Origin: Zygnema cylindricum
Lineage: Eukaryota; Streptophyta; Zygnematophyceae; Zygnematales; Zygnemataceae
Direction of reading: 5' to 3'
Assembly: GCA_037447655.1 (NCBI GenBank)
Contig: JBBHKE010001047.1
Location: forward strand, 1 to 64,000
Length of the DNA stretch: 64,000 nucleotides
Below the pieces are notes generated by a model. It was not told the origin of the DNA. It was given only the letters and a program-made list of their open reading frames with translations, and did no database searches. Below, piece by piece: positions 46,882 to 57,385 of this stretch. Position 1 is the first letter of the stretch; each line of letters opens with the position of its first letter. A program made the position numbers and the translations under genes.

Positions 46882-47000
46882 CTAGTGGTGAGCGGCGGAA
46901 TTTCTGGCGTCGCCAAAACGAACTAGAGGTGAGGGGCGGAATTTATGGCGTATCCAAAACGAACTAGGGGCGAGCGACGGAATTTATGGCGTCTCCAACG
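46882..47000. repeat. Tandem repeat, about 41-bp unit, three copies
   Basis: Units begin CTAGTGGTGAGCGGCGGAA (46882), CTAGAGGTGAGGGGCGGAA (46923) and CTAGGGGCGAGCGACGGAA (46964). The inverted form (TTCGCCGCTCGCCGCTAG) appears at about 47140-47195 and 47745-47785, and a further unit near 48612-48650. The repeat provides the TA target used by the adjacent MITE. Confidence 0.75.
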
Positions 47001-47194
47001 GTGGCTTACTTGAGTCGTTTTGCTTCATTTGTGCGCTCGTATTTTTTATCTGTCCTCCACTTCGTCTTTAGAAAAAAGTCGACGTTGTCCTCCACTCCGT
47101 CTTCAGAAAGAAGTCGTCGTTAGAAACGCGATAAATTATGCCGCTCGCCGCTAGTTCGTTTAGGATACGCCATAAATTTCGCCCTTCGCCGCTA

Positions 47195-47734
47195 CACCGC
47201 GAATTGTTTTTAGTGTTAAATTTCAAATAGTGTTGAAGAAAATTTACCGTACTTGATGCTAATTAAGAATTTGTTTTTTTTTTTTTTAAAGGTGTATTCT
47301 AATTTCGTCGTTAATGCTAATTTGGGAACAACAAAAATGGAATATTCGTCGTACGATTATATACATTAATATATGTATCCGTACAAAATGTGAGAAATCG
47401 TACGCCGTTGCGAATTTAAAATATCCGTACATGCCATACTAATTTACGTGTCAGAATAATCTCGTTTTTTTTAGCGCACGTTCCTATGCGTGCGCGTCTG
47501 ATTTAATTCATTTTTTGTAAATTTTAACTTGAAAAGGTACATTTATGTACGGTCTGACATCGACCGTACATCACACTATCTATATTTTATTGTACTTTCG
47601 GGCTTTACGCTATTTTGTACGGTACCTTAATTAACGTCAAGGAAAAATTAAAATCACGTATCCTATTTGAAAAAAAAAATCAAAATTTTAAGAACCCAAA
47701 TTAGAGTTATTGACACTAATAACGATTCGCGGTG
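47195..47734 (-). mobile_element. Mariner-like MITE, inverted copy (540 bp)
   Basis: Termini CACCGCGAATTG on the left and the complement on the right (ATTCGCGGTG), flanked by TA on each side (47193-47194, 47735-47736). The flanks join as CGCCGC-TA-GTTCG, exactly the uninterrupted sequence of the neighbouring tandem repeat, so an empty site is visible nearby. The interior matches 48028-48566 in inverse orientation. TA duplication suggests a Tc1/mariner-type transposase acting in trans. Non-coding. Confidence 0.85.
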
Positions 47735-47803
47735 TAGTTCGTTTTGGCGACGCCAGAAATTTCGCCGCTCGCCGCTAGTTCGTTTTCGTTTTTTTAAGAA
47801 CTA

Positions 47804-48020
47804 CACCGCGCATCGTTATTAGTGTTATTAACTCTAATTTGGGTTCTTAAAATCTTGATGTTTTCCCGCAATTAGTATACATGATTTTCGAAATTAAATT
47901 AGCAACGCTATTTAAGGACGTGGACCATAATCTGCCACGTTTCTGGCACAAAACTAGAATCAATAACACTATTTGTTTTTTACGCTTTTTAAACTTTGAC
48001 ACTAATAACGATGCGCGGTG
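47804..48020 (+). mobile_element. Mariner-like MITE, short form (217 bp)
   Basis: CACCGCGCATCG...CGATGCGCGGTG termini with TA at 47802-47803 and 48021-48022. The ends match the 540-bp form but the interior differs (GGACGTGGACCATAATCTGCC). A related short form lies inverted at 51591-51788. Confidence 0.8.
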
Positions 48021-48027
48021 TACAGTA

Positions 48028-48566
48028 CACCGCGCATCGTTATTAGTGTCACGGTCACTAATTTGGGTTCTTAAAATTTTGATTTTTTTCCAAAAATAGT
48101 ATACGTGATTTTAATTTTTCCTTGACGTTAATTGAGGTTCCGTACAAATTAGCGTACAGAACGAAAGTACATTAATATGTAAATAGTGTGGTGTACGGTC
48201 GATGTCAGACCGTACATAAATGTACCTTTTTAGTTGAAAAATTTACAAAAAATGAATTAAATCGGACGCGTTCGTATAGGAACGTGCGCTAAAAAAACGG
48301 GATTGGTTTGACATGTAAATAAGTCTGACATGTACGGATATTTATATTTCACTACGGTGTACGATTTTTTATATTTTGTACGGATACGTATAATAATGTA
48401 TATAATCGTACAGAAAATTTTCCATTTTTGCTGTTCCAAATTAGCGTGAACACTGAAATTAGAATAAACCTTTTTTTTTTTAATTTTCAAATTCTTAATA
48501 AGCGTCAATGACGGTATATTTATTTACACACTATTTAAACTTTGACACTAATAACGATGCGCGGTG
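48028..48566 (+). mobile_element. Mariner-like MITE (539 bp)
   Basis: CACCGCGCATCG termini with TA on both sides (48026-48027, 48567-48568). It sits 7 bp from the short form's end; the facing termini make a near-perfect palindrome at 47998-48050. The interior is the inverse of 47195-47734. Non-coding. Confidence 0.82.
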
Positions 48567-48837
48567 TAGCGTGCGCAAATGAAGCAAAACTGAAACGTGC
48601 AACGAACTACAGTAGCGGCGAGCGGCGGAATTTATGGCGTCTCCAACGGCGTCTTCCTTCCGAAGACGCAGTGGAGGACAGAAAAAAAATTCGCGCGCGC
48701 AATTGAAGCAACGTATATATATATTCGTACAATATTTTGTACAGTTTGAGACGTACGAAATTTACGAAATTTACGAAACAAGCGAATACTACGTAGTTTT
48801 CGGGAAAAAGTTCAAATCCGTACGAATTGGACAACTA

Positions 48838-49078
48838 TGGTGGTACGATGCCCTGGTCCGCACGTACATGGTATGCAAATGACGATTTCGAGTTGAAGTT
48901 GGTCGGTGTAAAAAATATTTGACGATTTTCAATATACGATCTTATCTTACGTGGTACCACTCATTTGTGAGCACGTGGATTACAGACTGCGCGAGAGAAC
49001 AGCGTTCAAAGTGTAGCATTCTGTAATGTTGTTCGTACGATTACAGAATTTCCTGATGGAACTCCACCCTTAGGTGTC
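48838..49078. repeat. Segment duplicated at 52262-52495
   Basis: From GTCCGCAC-TACATGG-ATGCAAATGA to TGATGGAAC-CCACCCTTAG this stretch is nearly identical to 52262-52495 in direct orientation. The copy here has only one arm of the fold-back found at the other site. Short frames ending KGGVPSGN...VRTTL on the minus strand are shared, but they could be a by-product of the repeat. Confidence 0.8.
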
Positions 49079-49155
49079 CAAAAAACCTACGAGCTTATTC
49101 GGAACACCAACTCCAAACATGAGGTGAGTTGATGTTATCGCTGTTTCGAAATGCG

Positions 49156-49165
49156 NNNNNNNNNN
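49156..49165. other. Assembly gap (10 N)
   Basis: Ten consecutive N. The true gap size is unknown, so joins across it should not be trusted. Confidence 0.99.
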
Positions 49166-49993
49166 CTCTATGGGCTAATGCCGCACACCCTGAAAATGCA
49201 ATGCCACACCTGTGTCACTGTGTTTCAAAAGAATTGATGACCCGGAGCATTGCTTGGAAACAACATGCATAGTCGAAAATTAAAAAAACGGTCTAAAACA
49301 TACCTAGGCGGATATTTAAGCCTTAACATCCTCTAGGACTGGCACGCTGGCGGTAAACTGTTTCTCGGGTTGTTTCTAATCCGTTCCTTTATTTTAAATG
49401 AATACTTTAGTATAACGGTTTAGAGAAAAAGCTCGTTGGTAGAACGATATAACTAGATGTTTTAGAAGAGTCTAGTTAAACTGGTAGTTTGTTTGGAACT
49501 CACGTTCTTCCAAAATGTTTGATTGTCAAATTGATCTGAGAAGATTTTGTAGATCAATATAGCAAGATGGTTGCTCGAAAAAGAGATTTGGCAATATGAT
49601 TTCATAAGTAAATTTTATTTCCTTGCCTAATCTTTGTTGGGCTCTTTGTCAAATGGCGGTCGCACGGTCAGGATCTCCTACAATTCCGAATTTATAGGCG
49701 GATCCATACAAAATCTGGCAAAAAAATTAAAAGCTGATACGTACAACAAAGGTTCGTTACGAGGCCCAGTAGTTAAGAAAACTTTGTGTCACTGTGTCCA
49801 CACCGTAACGTAAAAGTCCCACACGCCGTAATCGGGTATCTCAATAGGGTCATAGGGTTTGTTTTGTGTTTTTTTATTATAAAACAAAGACAAGACAGAA
49901 AATAAAATAACCCTAACATATGGTCGCGCAGAGAAAACGAGGCGTGGCCCCAATCAGCGTGCTCGCGCGTGCGAAAAATCACAAGGTGCAGCA
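49166..49993. other. Spacer, nothing recognised
   Basis: No gene, RNA or bounded repeat can be supported. The only frames are short. Confidence 0.4.
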
Positions 49994-50501
49994 CACCGAG
50001 AATCGTAATTAGAGTAGAGAAAAAATTAGATTAAAAAAAGCAAAAAAAATAAATAGAGTTATGAACTCTAATTTGTGTGATAACTTTTTCACAAAGGAAA
50101 TTTACTATAATTTACCAATAACTCTAATTTGGGCGTAAATTTGGGCGCTTAATATATCCACCGCAAATTAAGTACAAGTACAGAATATGACAAAACGTAC
50201 AGTTTCACGTCATTATGACATTTGCATTACGCGGTTTGTTAAAACGCGGTTTCTTAAAACGGCCTGTACTAAATCATTATTTGTACTTTTTTTTTAATAA
50301 AGTAAAGTTTTGCATGGTCAGACACCTACCCTACGCCACACTATTACAAATGACACTGTTTTAGAGTTATTAACGCTCATTCAAAAAGTACCTTAAATAA
50401 CGTAAAGAATAATTTAGAATAATGTAATCTATTTAAAGTGATAGAGTCAAAATTTGGGGTGACGCAATTAGCGTACGTAACTCTAATTACGATCCGCGGT
50501 G
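49994..50501 (-). mobile_element. Mariner-like MITE subfamily 2, inverted (508 bp)
   Basis: The right end GATCCGCGGTG-TA and left end CACCGAGAATCG match the mariner-like family. The sub-terminal words AATTAGAGTA and ACTCTAATT replace ATTAGTGT of subfamily 1. The interior is the inverse of the far part of 50858-51472. The left TA is CA here. Confidence 0.7.
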
Positions 50502-50857
50502 TACTGTACTATAGTTCTCGCCTTAAAGGTACACCGTGAATCGCTATTGGTGTTATTAACACTAGTTACGCGCCCCTAAACTATATCCAAATTGTATTGT
50601 TTTTAAAGCTTATAATAGATCCAATTTTATAGCGTCATTCCCATTATTTCAATAGGGAAAATGTTCTGTCCGGCGAGTGCCAGTTTGTCCGTTAGCAGCT
50701 CGTAGAATTGTCACTTTGTCAGATAACGACGTCAACACGTGAAGCTCACCTCGTACCATCAAAGACCTGGGAAAATCTCACGAACCTGTTCTCACATGTT
50801 CAAACTTCAACTTTTGTGAACATAGACAATAAAAACTGGACTATGAAAGCTACAGTA

Positions 50858-51472
50858 CTCCGCGAATCGTAATTAGAGTAAATAATGCTAATTCGGTTGT
50901 CCTAAATTTCGACTCTATCAACTTAAATAGAGTAAACGATTCTAAAATTTTCATTATACTATTTAAGGTAAGGTTTAATTAGTGTAAAAAATTATAATAT
51001 AGGTTCGTTTTAAATAGTGTGGAGTACAGAAGACGTCCAACCGTGCAAAATTGTACTTTTATAAGTAAAAAGGTACAAGTAATGATTTAATAGAATCACG
51101 CTCGCACGTGAAATCGCACTAAAAAAAAAAACAATCACATCGAAAAAAAGTCGTTCGCACAACTCTCGTCCGTCGACAGCATCGTCGTCAGTGTGAACAT
51201 TAACTGTCAATCAGCGTGACAAATAATACTAACGTCATAATGACGTCAGACTATACGGACTGACAGATTTTGTACGTCTTCGTAATTTAGTGTTCATAAT
51301 TATAGTGCGGATAATAATTGCCGACTTAACCCAATATAAAGTACTTAAATAAATTAGAGTAAATTTCCTCTGTGAAAAAGTTACATCACATAAATTAGAG
51401 TTCATTACTCTAATTGTTTTCTTTTTGTTTTTTTACTCTAATTTTTCTTTACTCTAATTACGATTCGCGGTG
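50858..51472 (+). mobile_element. Mariner-like MITE subfamily 2 (615 bp)
   Basis: CTCCGCGAATCGTAATTAGAG at the left and its near complement at the right (CTCTAATTACGATTCGCGGTG), with TA flanks (50856-50857, 51473-51474). Non-coding. Together with 49994-50501 it forms a large inverted pair. Confidence 0.78.
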
Positions 51473-51523
51473 TACTGTACTGTAGACTATGGGAATGTGT
51501 GTATTCAAACTATCAGTACAGTA

Positions 51524-51586
51524 CACCGTGTATCGCTATTAGTGTTAAGTGGCAAAAAAAATATTAACACTAATAGCAATACACGG
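51524..51586. mobile_element. Minimal MITE, two termini only (about 63 bp)
   Basis: CACCGTGTATCGCTATTAGTG on the left and its near complement on the right (CACTAATAGCAATACACGG) are separated by only about 15 bases (GTGGCAAAAAAAATA). It looks like a deletion derivative that retains little more than the inverted repeats. TA lies at 51522-51523. Confidence 0.65.
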
Positions 51587-51590
51587 GTAC

Positions 51591-51788
51591 ACCTTGAATC
51601 GTTATTAGCGTTTAGAAAGTATTAGTATAAAGAACAAATTAGCGTCATCCATTCGAATTTAATGCCAAGAGACGTGTCATATTATGGTCCACGTCCTTTA
51701 ATAGTGTAGTTTATTATATTTAGGGTATCAATGTCAAAATTTTGGGGTGCCGATATAACGTACATAAGGCTAATAACGTTTCACGGTT
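51591..51788 (-). mobile_element. Mariner-like MITE, short form, inverted (198 bp)
   Basis: Decayed termini (CACCTTGAATCG left, CGTTTCACGG right) with TA at 51589-51590 and 51789-51790. The interior ATATTATGGTCCACGTCC is the inverse of the short form at 47804-48020. Confidence 0.68.
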
Positions 51789-52279
51789 TAGTGATATGTA
51801 TGCCACTTAGGGTAGCGTTCTATCAGACGAAAAGTGAGGTACGTTGTAGCTCTTATTTTGTTATTATACGCGAACTATATTACAGAGAATCTTGCCAATA
51901 TTCTCCAAAGGTCTGAGATATAACAATGATCGCTGGATGTTTTTTCGCGAAGCATTCGCTTCGAAAGTTTATGTAAATGATGATGTACCTCCTCTTTCAG
52001 AAAAAATGGAGCCGCGACACGTTGGATAATGAATGTACGTGTCAGGCAACCAACGGAAATCGAAAAATTTCGCACATGATATATACATTCAAAAATTAAG
52101 CGGAAATCACGAAAGGGATATCGTAACGAGCTTTCGTCGCGCTGTTTTTGTTACCGTCCATTCATCACACTATTTGTGGAAGCACTCATTCGTCACGCGA
52201 AAAAGCAGAAACCCTAAAAATCATGAGCTGGGTGACAAGCGTTTGCAAAGAGTACAAAATTTGTTTGGTACAATGCCAT

Positions 52280-52755
52280 GGTCCGCACATACATGGAATG
52301 CAAATGAAGATTTCGAGTTGAAGTTGGTCAGTGTAAAAAATATTTGACGATTTTCAATATACGATACCACTCGTGGTACCACTCATTTGTGAGCACGTGG
52401 ATTACAGACTGCGCGAGAGAACAATGTTCAAAGTGTAGCATTATGTAATGTTGTTCGTACGATTACAAAATTTCCTGATGGAACGCCACCCTTAGTATTA
52501 AAGTTTTTTTGGCTTTTGGTCATTGAACCTCTAATGATTTCTTTACACTTAGGGTCAAGTTCCATCAATCGTTTCTGTAATCGTACGGCCAACTCTACAG
52601 GCCGGGTAAATTGAGTCGATGATCCATCACGAAGATTCTGTAATCCACGTGTTATACATTGAGTGGCACCACGTAGGTTTTGACCAGATATTGAACATCT
52701 TTTAATAATCTTCACGCAGACAAATTTCACTTCAAATCTTCAGTTGCGTACCATG
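52280..52755. repeat. Long fold-back, two arms of about 215 bp
   Basis: 52280-52495 and 52550-52755 are imperfect inverted copies separated by about 55 bp. Matching landmarks are CTGTAATCCACGTG (complement of 52390-52410 region; direct at about 52640), GTAATCGTACG, and TGCAAATGAAGATTT against AAATCTTCAGTTGCG. RNA from this region would form a long hairpin. The left arm is also present alone at 48838-49078. A minus-strand frame of 100 codons (52428-52730) spans both arms and is not a recognised protein. Confidence 0.72.
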
Positions 52756-53184
52756 TGTTGAAAAGAGGTAATTAATAGTTAACTTCTCTATTTTAGTTAT
52801 ACTTCAAAGAGAGAGAGAGAGGATCAAAGGCACACCATGGCTGCCGCCATATTTAAAAAGTGGCAATTATGAAGTAGAGGATATTTTATCGAAATGTAAC
52901 CTAGGTCCAGATTTGAACCTAGGTCTGTGGACCACTATGTAGTCGTAAGCCTTACCCACTAAGGAGTTATCGAAACGATACACGTGACAGGTTTCAAAGA
53001 TATATAAATATTTACGCGACAACTAATTAACACCAAACTAACGAAGAGGAACAATTCATACATGTACGCGAATCTGAACCGTGTAAAATATGTTTTGATC
53101 GGACGGCAGGCATGAACAAGTGGAAAAAACCATAGGAATAGAGGAAGAAAAGAAAGAAAAATTGGTAGAATCAATCCAAAATGT
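52756..53184 (+). repeat. Copia LTR fragment (U3 start), divergent family
   Basis: Starts TGTTGAAAAGAGG and has the CCATGGCTGCC motif seen in the other LTRs about 80 bp further in. It carries an antisense tRNA-like module (52895-52975) of different sequence from the others. It ends where the RT fragment begins. It lies right at the end of the fold-back. Confidence 0.68.
52909..52967 (-). promoter_or_regulatory. tRNA-like module in divergent LTR
   Basis: The minus strand reads CCTTAGTGGGTAAGGC (complement of 52949-52964), very like a tRNA D-arm and A box, then GGTTCAAATCT (complement of 52909-52919), a B box with one change at the last base. No TTTT follows closely. It has the same position and antisense orientation as in the main LTR group, but largely different sequence. 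Confidence 0.55.
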
Positions 53185-54123
53185 AAGAAAAAAATACAAA
53201 ATCTAAAGGAAGAGTTGAATAGGGAATTCGATATGAAGGACATAGGGGAGGCTAGATACATTCTAGGTATTCAAACGGAAAGAGATAGGAAAAATAGGAC
53301 CATAAGGCTGACTCAAAAGGAGTCAATAGGAAATATGTTAGAAAGATTTGGTTTTAGCTCGGCCAATAGTTGCGCAACTCCACTAGACACTAAGAGGAAA
53401 TTAGAGATAGAAGACGATGGTGAAAAAGATTCCGAAGAGGAACAATATATGTTAACTGTCCCTTATAGAGAGGTTGTAGGAAGTCTTATTTATTTCATGA
53501 ATTGTACGCGTCCGGATTTAGCTATTGCTGTCGGGATACTCAATCGAAGTTTACAAAACCCTAAGAAGACGGATTGGATCGTTGCTAAACGTGTGCTAAG
53601 ATACCTAATCGGAACTCGGGAATTATGGCTACACCTTGGAGGGGAAGAAATCAAAATTCACACCTGGAGCGATGCAAGTTATGGAGATGATGTCTCAAGG
53701 AAATCTGCCTCTGGATATATTTTGAAGGTTGGAAATGGATCATACTGCTGGAGCAGCAAACTCCAAAAGGTAACGGCTCAATCTACTATGGAGTCAAAAA
53801 TCCTGGCAGTAAGCCTCGCAGTAAAAGAGATTATTTGGGTCAAAGCATTTCTTCAAGAATTAGGGTTAATGCAAAGTGGATCTCAAACATTATTTTGTGA
53901 TAATCAGGCAGCTATAGCTGTGGCTGCAAATCCCAGGTATCATTTCAAGAGTAAGCATATAGACATCAGGCTTAGTTTTGTACGAGAGGCTATTCAAAAT
54001 AGGGTCATCAAGATGCAACACTTACCAGATGCACTCATGGTAGCTGACATGCTTACCAAGGCCTTGCCAGCTCCTAAGCTTATTTTTTGTAGAAAGGAAA
54101 GTAGACTTTTACCTAGTGAGTAG
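53185..54123 (+). pseudogene. Copia RT end and RNase H, 5'-truncated but open (302 codons)
   Basis: Open from the first ATG at 53215 to a TAG at 54121. It encodes the RT tail (EARYILGIQ; LTQKESIGNML; VVGSLIYFMNCTRPDLA) and RNase H with TWSDASYGD, STMESKI, FCDNQAAIAVA and HIDIRLSF. The RNase H glutamate position (ESK for the usual EAE) is altered. The YVDD part, integrase and gag are missing upstream. The family differs from the main group (C-terminus CRKESRLLP). Confidence 0.85.
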
Positions 54124-54130
54124 ATAAAAG

Positions 54131-54140
54131 TTAAGGGGAG
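54131..54140 (+). promoter_or_regulatory. Polypurine tract
   Basis: TTAAGGGGAG directly precedes the LTR start TGTAGAAAAG. Confidence 0.75.
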
Positions 54141-54915
54141 TGTAGAAAAGTAACTTTTATCTGTATGAGAAAGGAAGCTGAGGAATAGAATATTTTAGGT
54201 TTGTACCCTATATAGAGTGATGGTAACGTTTGAGTGGGCCAAAGTTACTACAATACATCTGCGGATATTCCGGCAGGTGTTCAGAGAGTAAATGGTGATC
54301 GTACGGCAACAGCAAGCTTCAGCGTTCTTGGAGCATTTGTGTACCCTGAGCGACTTTTATATCTGCGGATATAAAAGATCGAACGAACGTCCGCGGACTT
54401 TGACTATTTTGCGGGACCACACATCAATTGTCCTACGTAAACATTGACACAGATATTTTTGTCGGGCGTAGAATTTATGTCGGTGATAAATTCCGAAATG
54501 TACAGATTGTCGTTTTGTGAGTTAATTTATAATGTGTCTAATAGTATTAGTTATACAGGTTTATACCTGGTTTGTCCGTAAGTAAGGTACAGTAGTACTG
54601 TACTCAAATATGATTTAATTGGTCAGGTGTTCAGTACAGAGGGCTGAGAGTATAAAAAATGACCTCTATGACTTAGAAAAATTCAGTAGTTCCTTGTACA
54701 GCAGTTTACTTTTATGAAAAGCAGTTTTTTATAAATCATATCTTTTTCATATTGTATGCAATTGAGGTGAAACTTTGTGAGCTGTTAGAACTACACTAGT
54801 ACTTAGCTCTGACCAAGTTTCAGACTGTGGGTCAGACTAGGTGGGAAGTATCAGAGGGCAGAAAGTGCCAGTTTGGTGCGGCAGTTTAAGGTAGCTTAGC
54901 TGCATAATTCTAACA
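54141..54915 (+). repeat. Copia 3' LTR (775 bp), family without tRNA-like module
   Basis: Starts TGTAGAAAAGTAAC after the polypurine tract and ends AATTCTAACA. Copia integrase sequence of another element follows. It has no CCATGG motif and no tRNA-like module, so it is a useful contrast to the main LTR group. Its position implies insertion into the integrase gene of the copy at 54916-57145. Confidence 0.75.
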
Positions 54916-57145
54916 ATGGAGAATTCTGAGCAAGAATGAACTGTGCCAACTACATTAAAAATAGAGTCTTTACCTCAGCTGTAAAGGGAGTGACACCTTA
55001 TGAGAGATGGGTTGGGAGGAAACTAGATATCTCACACATTAAAGTATTCGGTAGCCAAGTGTACAGTCTTGACACGGATAGAAAAAACTGGAAACTAGAT
55101 GCTAAGGGAAAACCTGGATACTTTGTGGGATATGATGAGGATGTTAAGAGATATAGAGTTTATGACTTAGCAAAAAAAGGTATCATTCTGGTCAAACACT
55201 TAGTTGTCATGGATGAAGGGAAGTCATTTGACCCCTTCAAATATACAATGAAGATAAAAATCAGATTTGAGTCCGAAAGTGAGGAGAACTCGGTCGTTCC
55301 CGAAATGGACATGAGTGAAATCGTGATTGCAGTTTCAGGGGAGATCCAAGATGCAAGAGACTCACCGGAAACCTCACATACTCCTACAGACTTCGAGGAG
55401 ATAGAAGAAGCGGGACAAGAACCGGCTTCCATGGACAAGGGAGCTGATGATACAGTGAGAAGAAATCCAAGACGTCCATCTATTCCAGCTTCGGAGTTTG
55501 AGGGAGGAAAGAGGAGCAGCAAAAGGATACAGGAAAATGAAGCCGCGCATAAGGTAACTAAGCTATCTCACCCAGATGAGCCTCAGTCTTACTCGGAGGC
55601 AGTGAATAGTCCAGAGAAAGAAAGATGGATTAGAGCCATAAATGATGAGATGGCTTCTATCATGGAAGCAAATACTTGGGAACTAGCGGATTGCCCTCCA
55701 GACAGAAAACCTATTGGGTGTAAATGGGTATTTAAACTAAAACCGAACCTAGATAATACCATTGAGAGATATAAGGCAAGATTGGTAGCGAAAGGGTTCA
55801 CCCAAAAGGAGGGGATTGAGTATGAGTAGACCTTTGCTCCAGTTGTTCGGTTCCCCTCAGTAAGGATTCTCCTTAGACTGGCAGCAGCGGAAGACATGGA
55901 AATCCATCAGATGGACATTAAGACAACTTTTCTTAATGGTGAGTTAGAGGAAGAAATTTTCATGAGGCAACCCGAGGGGTTCGTGGAAGAAGGAGAAGAG
56001 AGCGAAGTCTGCAAGCTCATAAAATCCTTATATGGACTGAAGCAGGCTCCCCGACAGTGGAATAAAAAACTAGATGAGTTTCTCACCACTCTGGGATATA
56101 TCTGTATCAGCTCTGACCATTCTATCTATATGTTTGAAGATGAGAATGGTGTCATTTTTATTGCAATTTATGTGGATGATCTGCTTGTGTTAAGTAAATA
56201 TTTGGAGAAGATCAATAGGCTAAAGAAAGATCTTAGGGGCAGATTTGATATGAAGGATTTAGGGGAGGCAAAAAATATTTTGGCGATCCAAATGGAGAGA
56301 GATAGGGGGAAGAAGATCATCAGACTTACTCAGAAAGAAGCAATAGGAAATATGCTTGAGAAATTCCAAATGGAAAATGCTAACAGTTGTACTACTCCCA
56401 TGGACTTGAAAAACGTAAGTGATGGGAGTGTAGAAGGAGGAGTGATGATCTTAGACGATCAGATGAGTCCAAAGGAGAGAGAGTTTATGAAGTCTATCCC
56501 TTATAGACAGGTCGTAGAAAATTTAATCTATTTTATGAATTGTACCAGGCCGGACATAGCGGCAGCAGTTGGAGTACTCAGTAGGAGTCTTAATGATCCT
56601 AGGAAGAGAGATTGGGAGGCAGCCAAGAGAGTCATGAGATATCTGGTGGAAACTAGAGAGTTATGGTTGCATTTGGGAGGGGAGCACACTGACATCACTA
56701 CTTGGAGTGACGCCAGTTATGGGGACGCACCAATGAGACGATGCACTTCTGGGTATGTGTTGTATGTTGGGGAAGGTGCTTGATGTTGGAGCAGTAAGTA
56801 ACAAAAGGTTGTTGCTCAGTCCACTATGGAGGTTGAGTACATGGCCTCTTGTACTGCTGTGAAAGAGTTGATGTGGGTCAAGTCCTTGCTGCAAGAATTG
56901 GGGTATATGAAGGAGGGAGTGCATGAAGTGTTTTGTGATAATCAAGCGGCCATACGAATTGCAGCCAATCCAAAACACCATTTTAAGGGTAAACATATGA
57001 ACATAAGATTAAGTTTTGTAAGAGAAAAAGTGGAGAATAAAATAGCGAATCTTGTATATAGATCTGATGAGGAAATGGTGGCTGACATGATGACCAAACC
57101 TGTGCCCTCTCCAAAGTTAAAATATTGTAGAGAAAATGTGGATTA
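54916..57145 (+). pseudogene. Decayed Ty1/copia integrase-RT-RNase H
   Basis: It starts within integrase (MNCANYIKNRV) and reads through the linker and RT start in one frame to a TAG at 55827, where relatives have GAG (YEETF). RT resumes at 55896, with an intact YVDD near 56170 and LYGLKQAPRQWN. RNase H is broken by TGA at 56781 and TAA near 56801, then open again (56826-57146). Gag, protease and the integrase core upstream are missing. It is close to the intact 12434-16348 protein. Polypurine tract and LTR follow. Confidence 0.9.
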
Positions 57146-57170
57146 AAAGAAAAGTTCAAATTAGACTAGA

Positions 57171-57182
57171 AAATAAGAGGAG
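57171..57182 (+). promoter_or_regulatory. Polypurine tract
   Basis: AAATAAGAGGAG directly precedes LTR start TGTTGAAATAAATAG. Confidence 0.8.
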
Positions 57183-57265
57183 TGTTGAAATAAATAGTTT
57201 TTTTATTTTCTAGGTCTCATTTAATTAGCGGAAAACATATAAAGAAAATGTAGGCAACTTGCCTC

Positions 57266-57322
57266 CATCTCTTCTCTCTTACCCCGATACTTGTTGTAGT
57301 CACTGAAGGAGAGAGAGAACGA
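57266..57322 (+). promoter_or_regulatory. Conserved U3 hairpin
   Basis: CTCTTCTCTCTTACC and GAAGGAGAGAGAGAA can pair around a loop holding ACTTGTTGTAGTCACTGA. The same loop wording (CTTGT-G-AGTCACTGA) between complementary CT-rich and GA-rich stems occurs in the LTRs at 11073, 11379, 16772 and 38 kb. CCATGG follows within 15 bp. Function unknown. Confidence 0.6.
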
Positions 57323-57385
57323 TGGAGCCATGGCTGCCTGAGCTCCATAGGAAGGACTAAAGAGTGACTTTAAGTCACTCTCAAC

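Noticed and set aside
46882-47000. CRISPR-like array
   Set aside because: Units are contiguous 41-bp tandem repeats without unique spacers, in a eukaryotic repeat context.
52428-52730. 100-codon minus-strand frame as a protein gene
   Set aside because: It runs across both arms and the loop of the fold-back, so its internal similarity follows from the inverted repeat.
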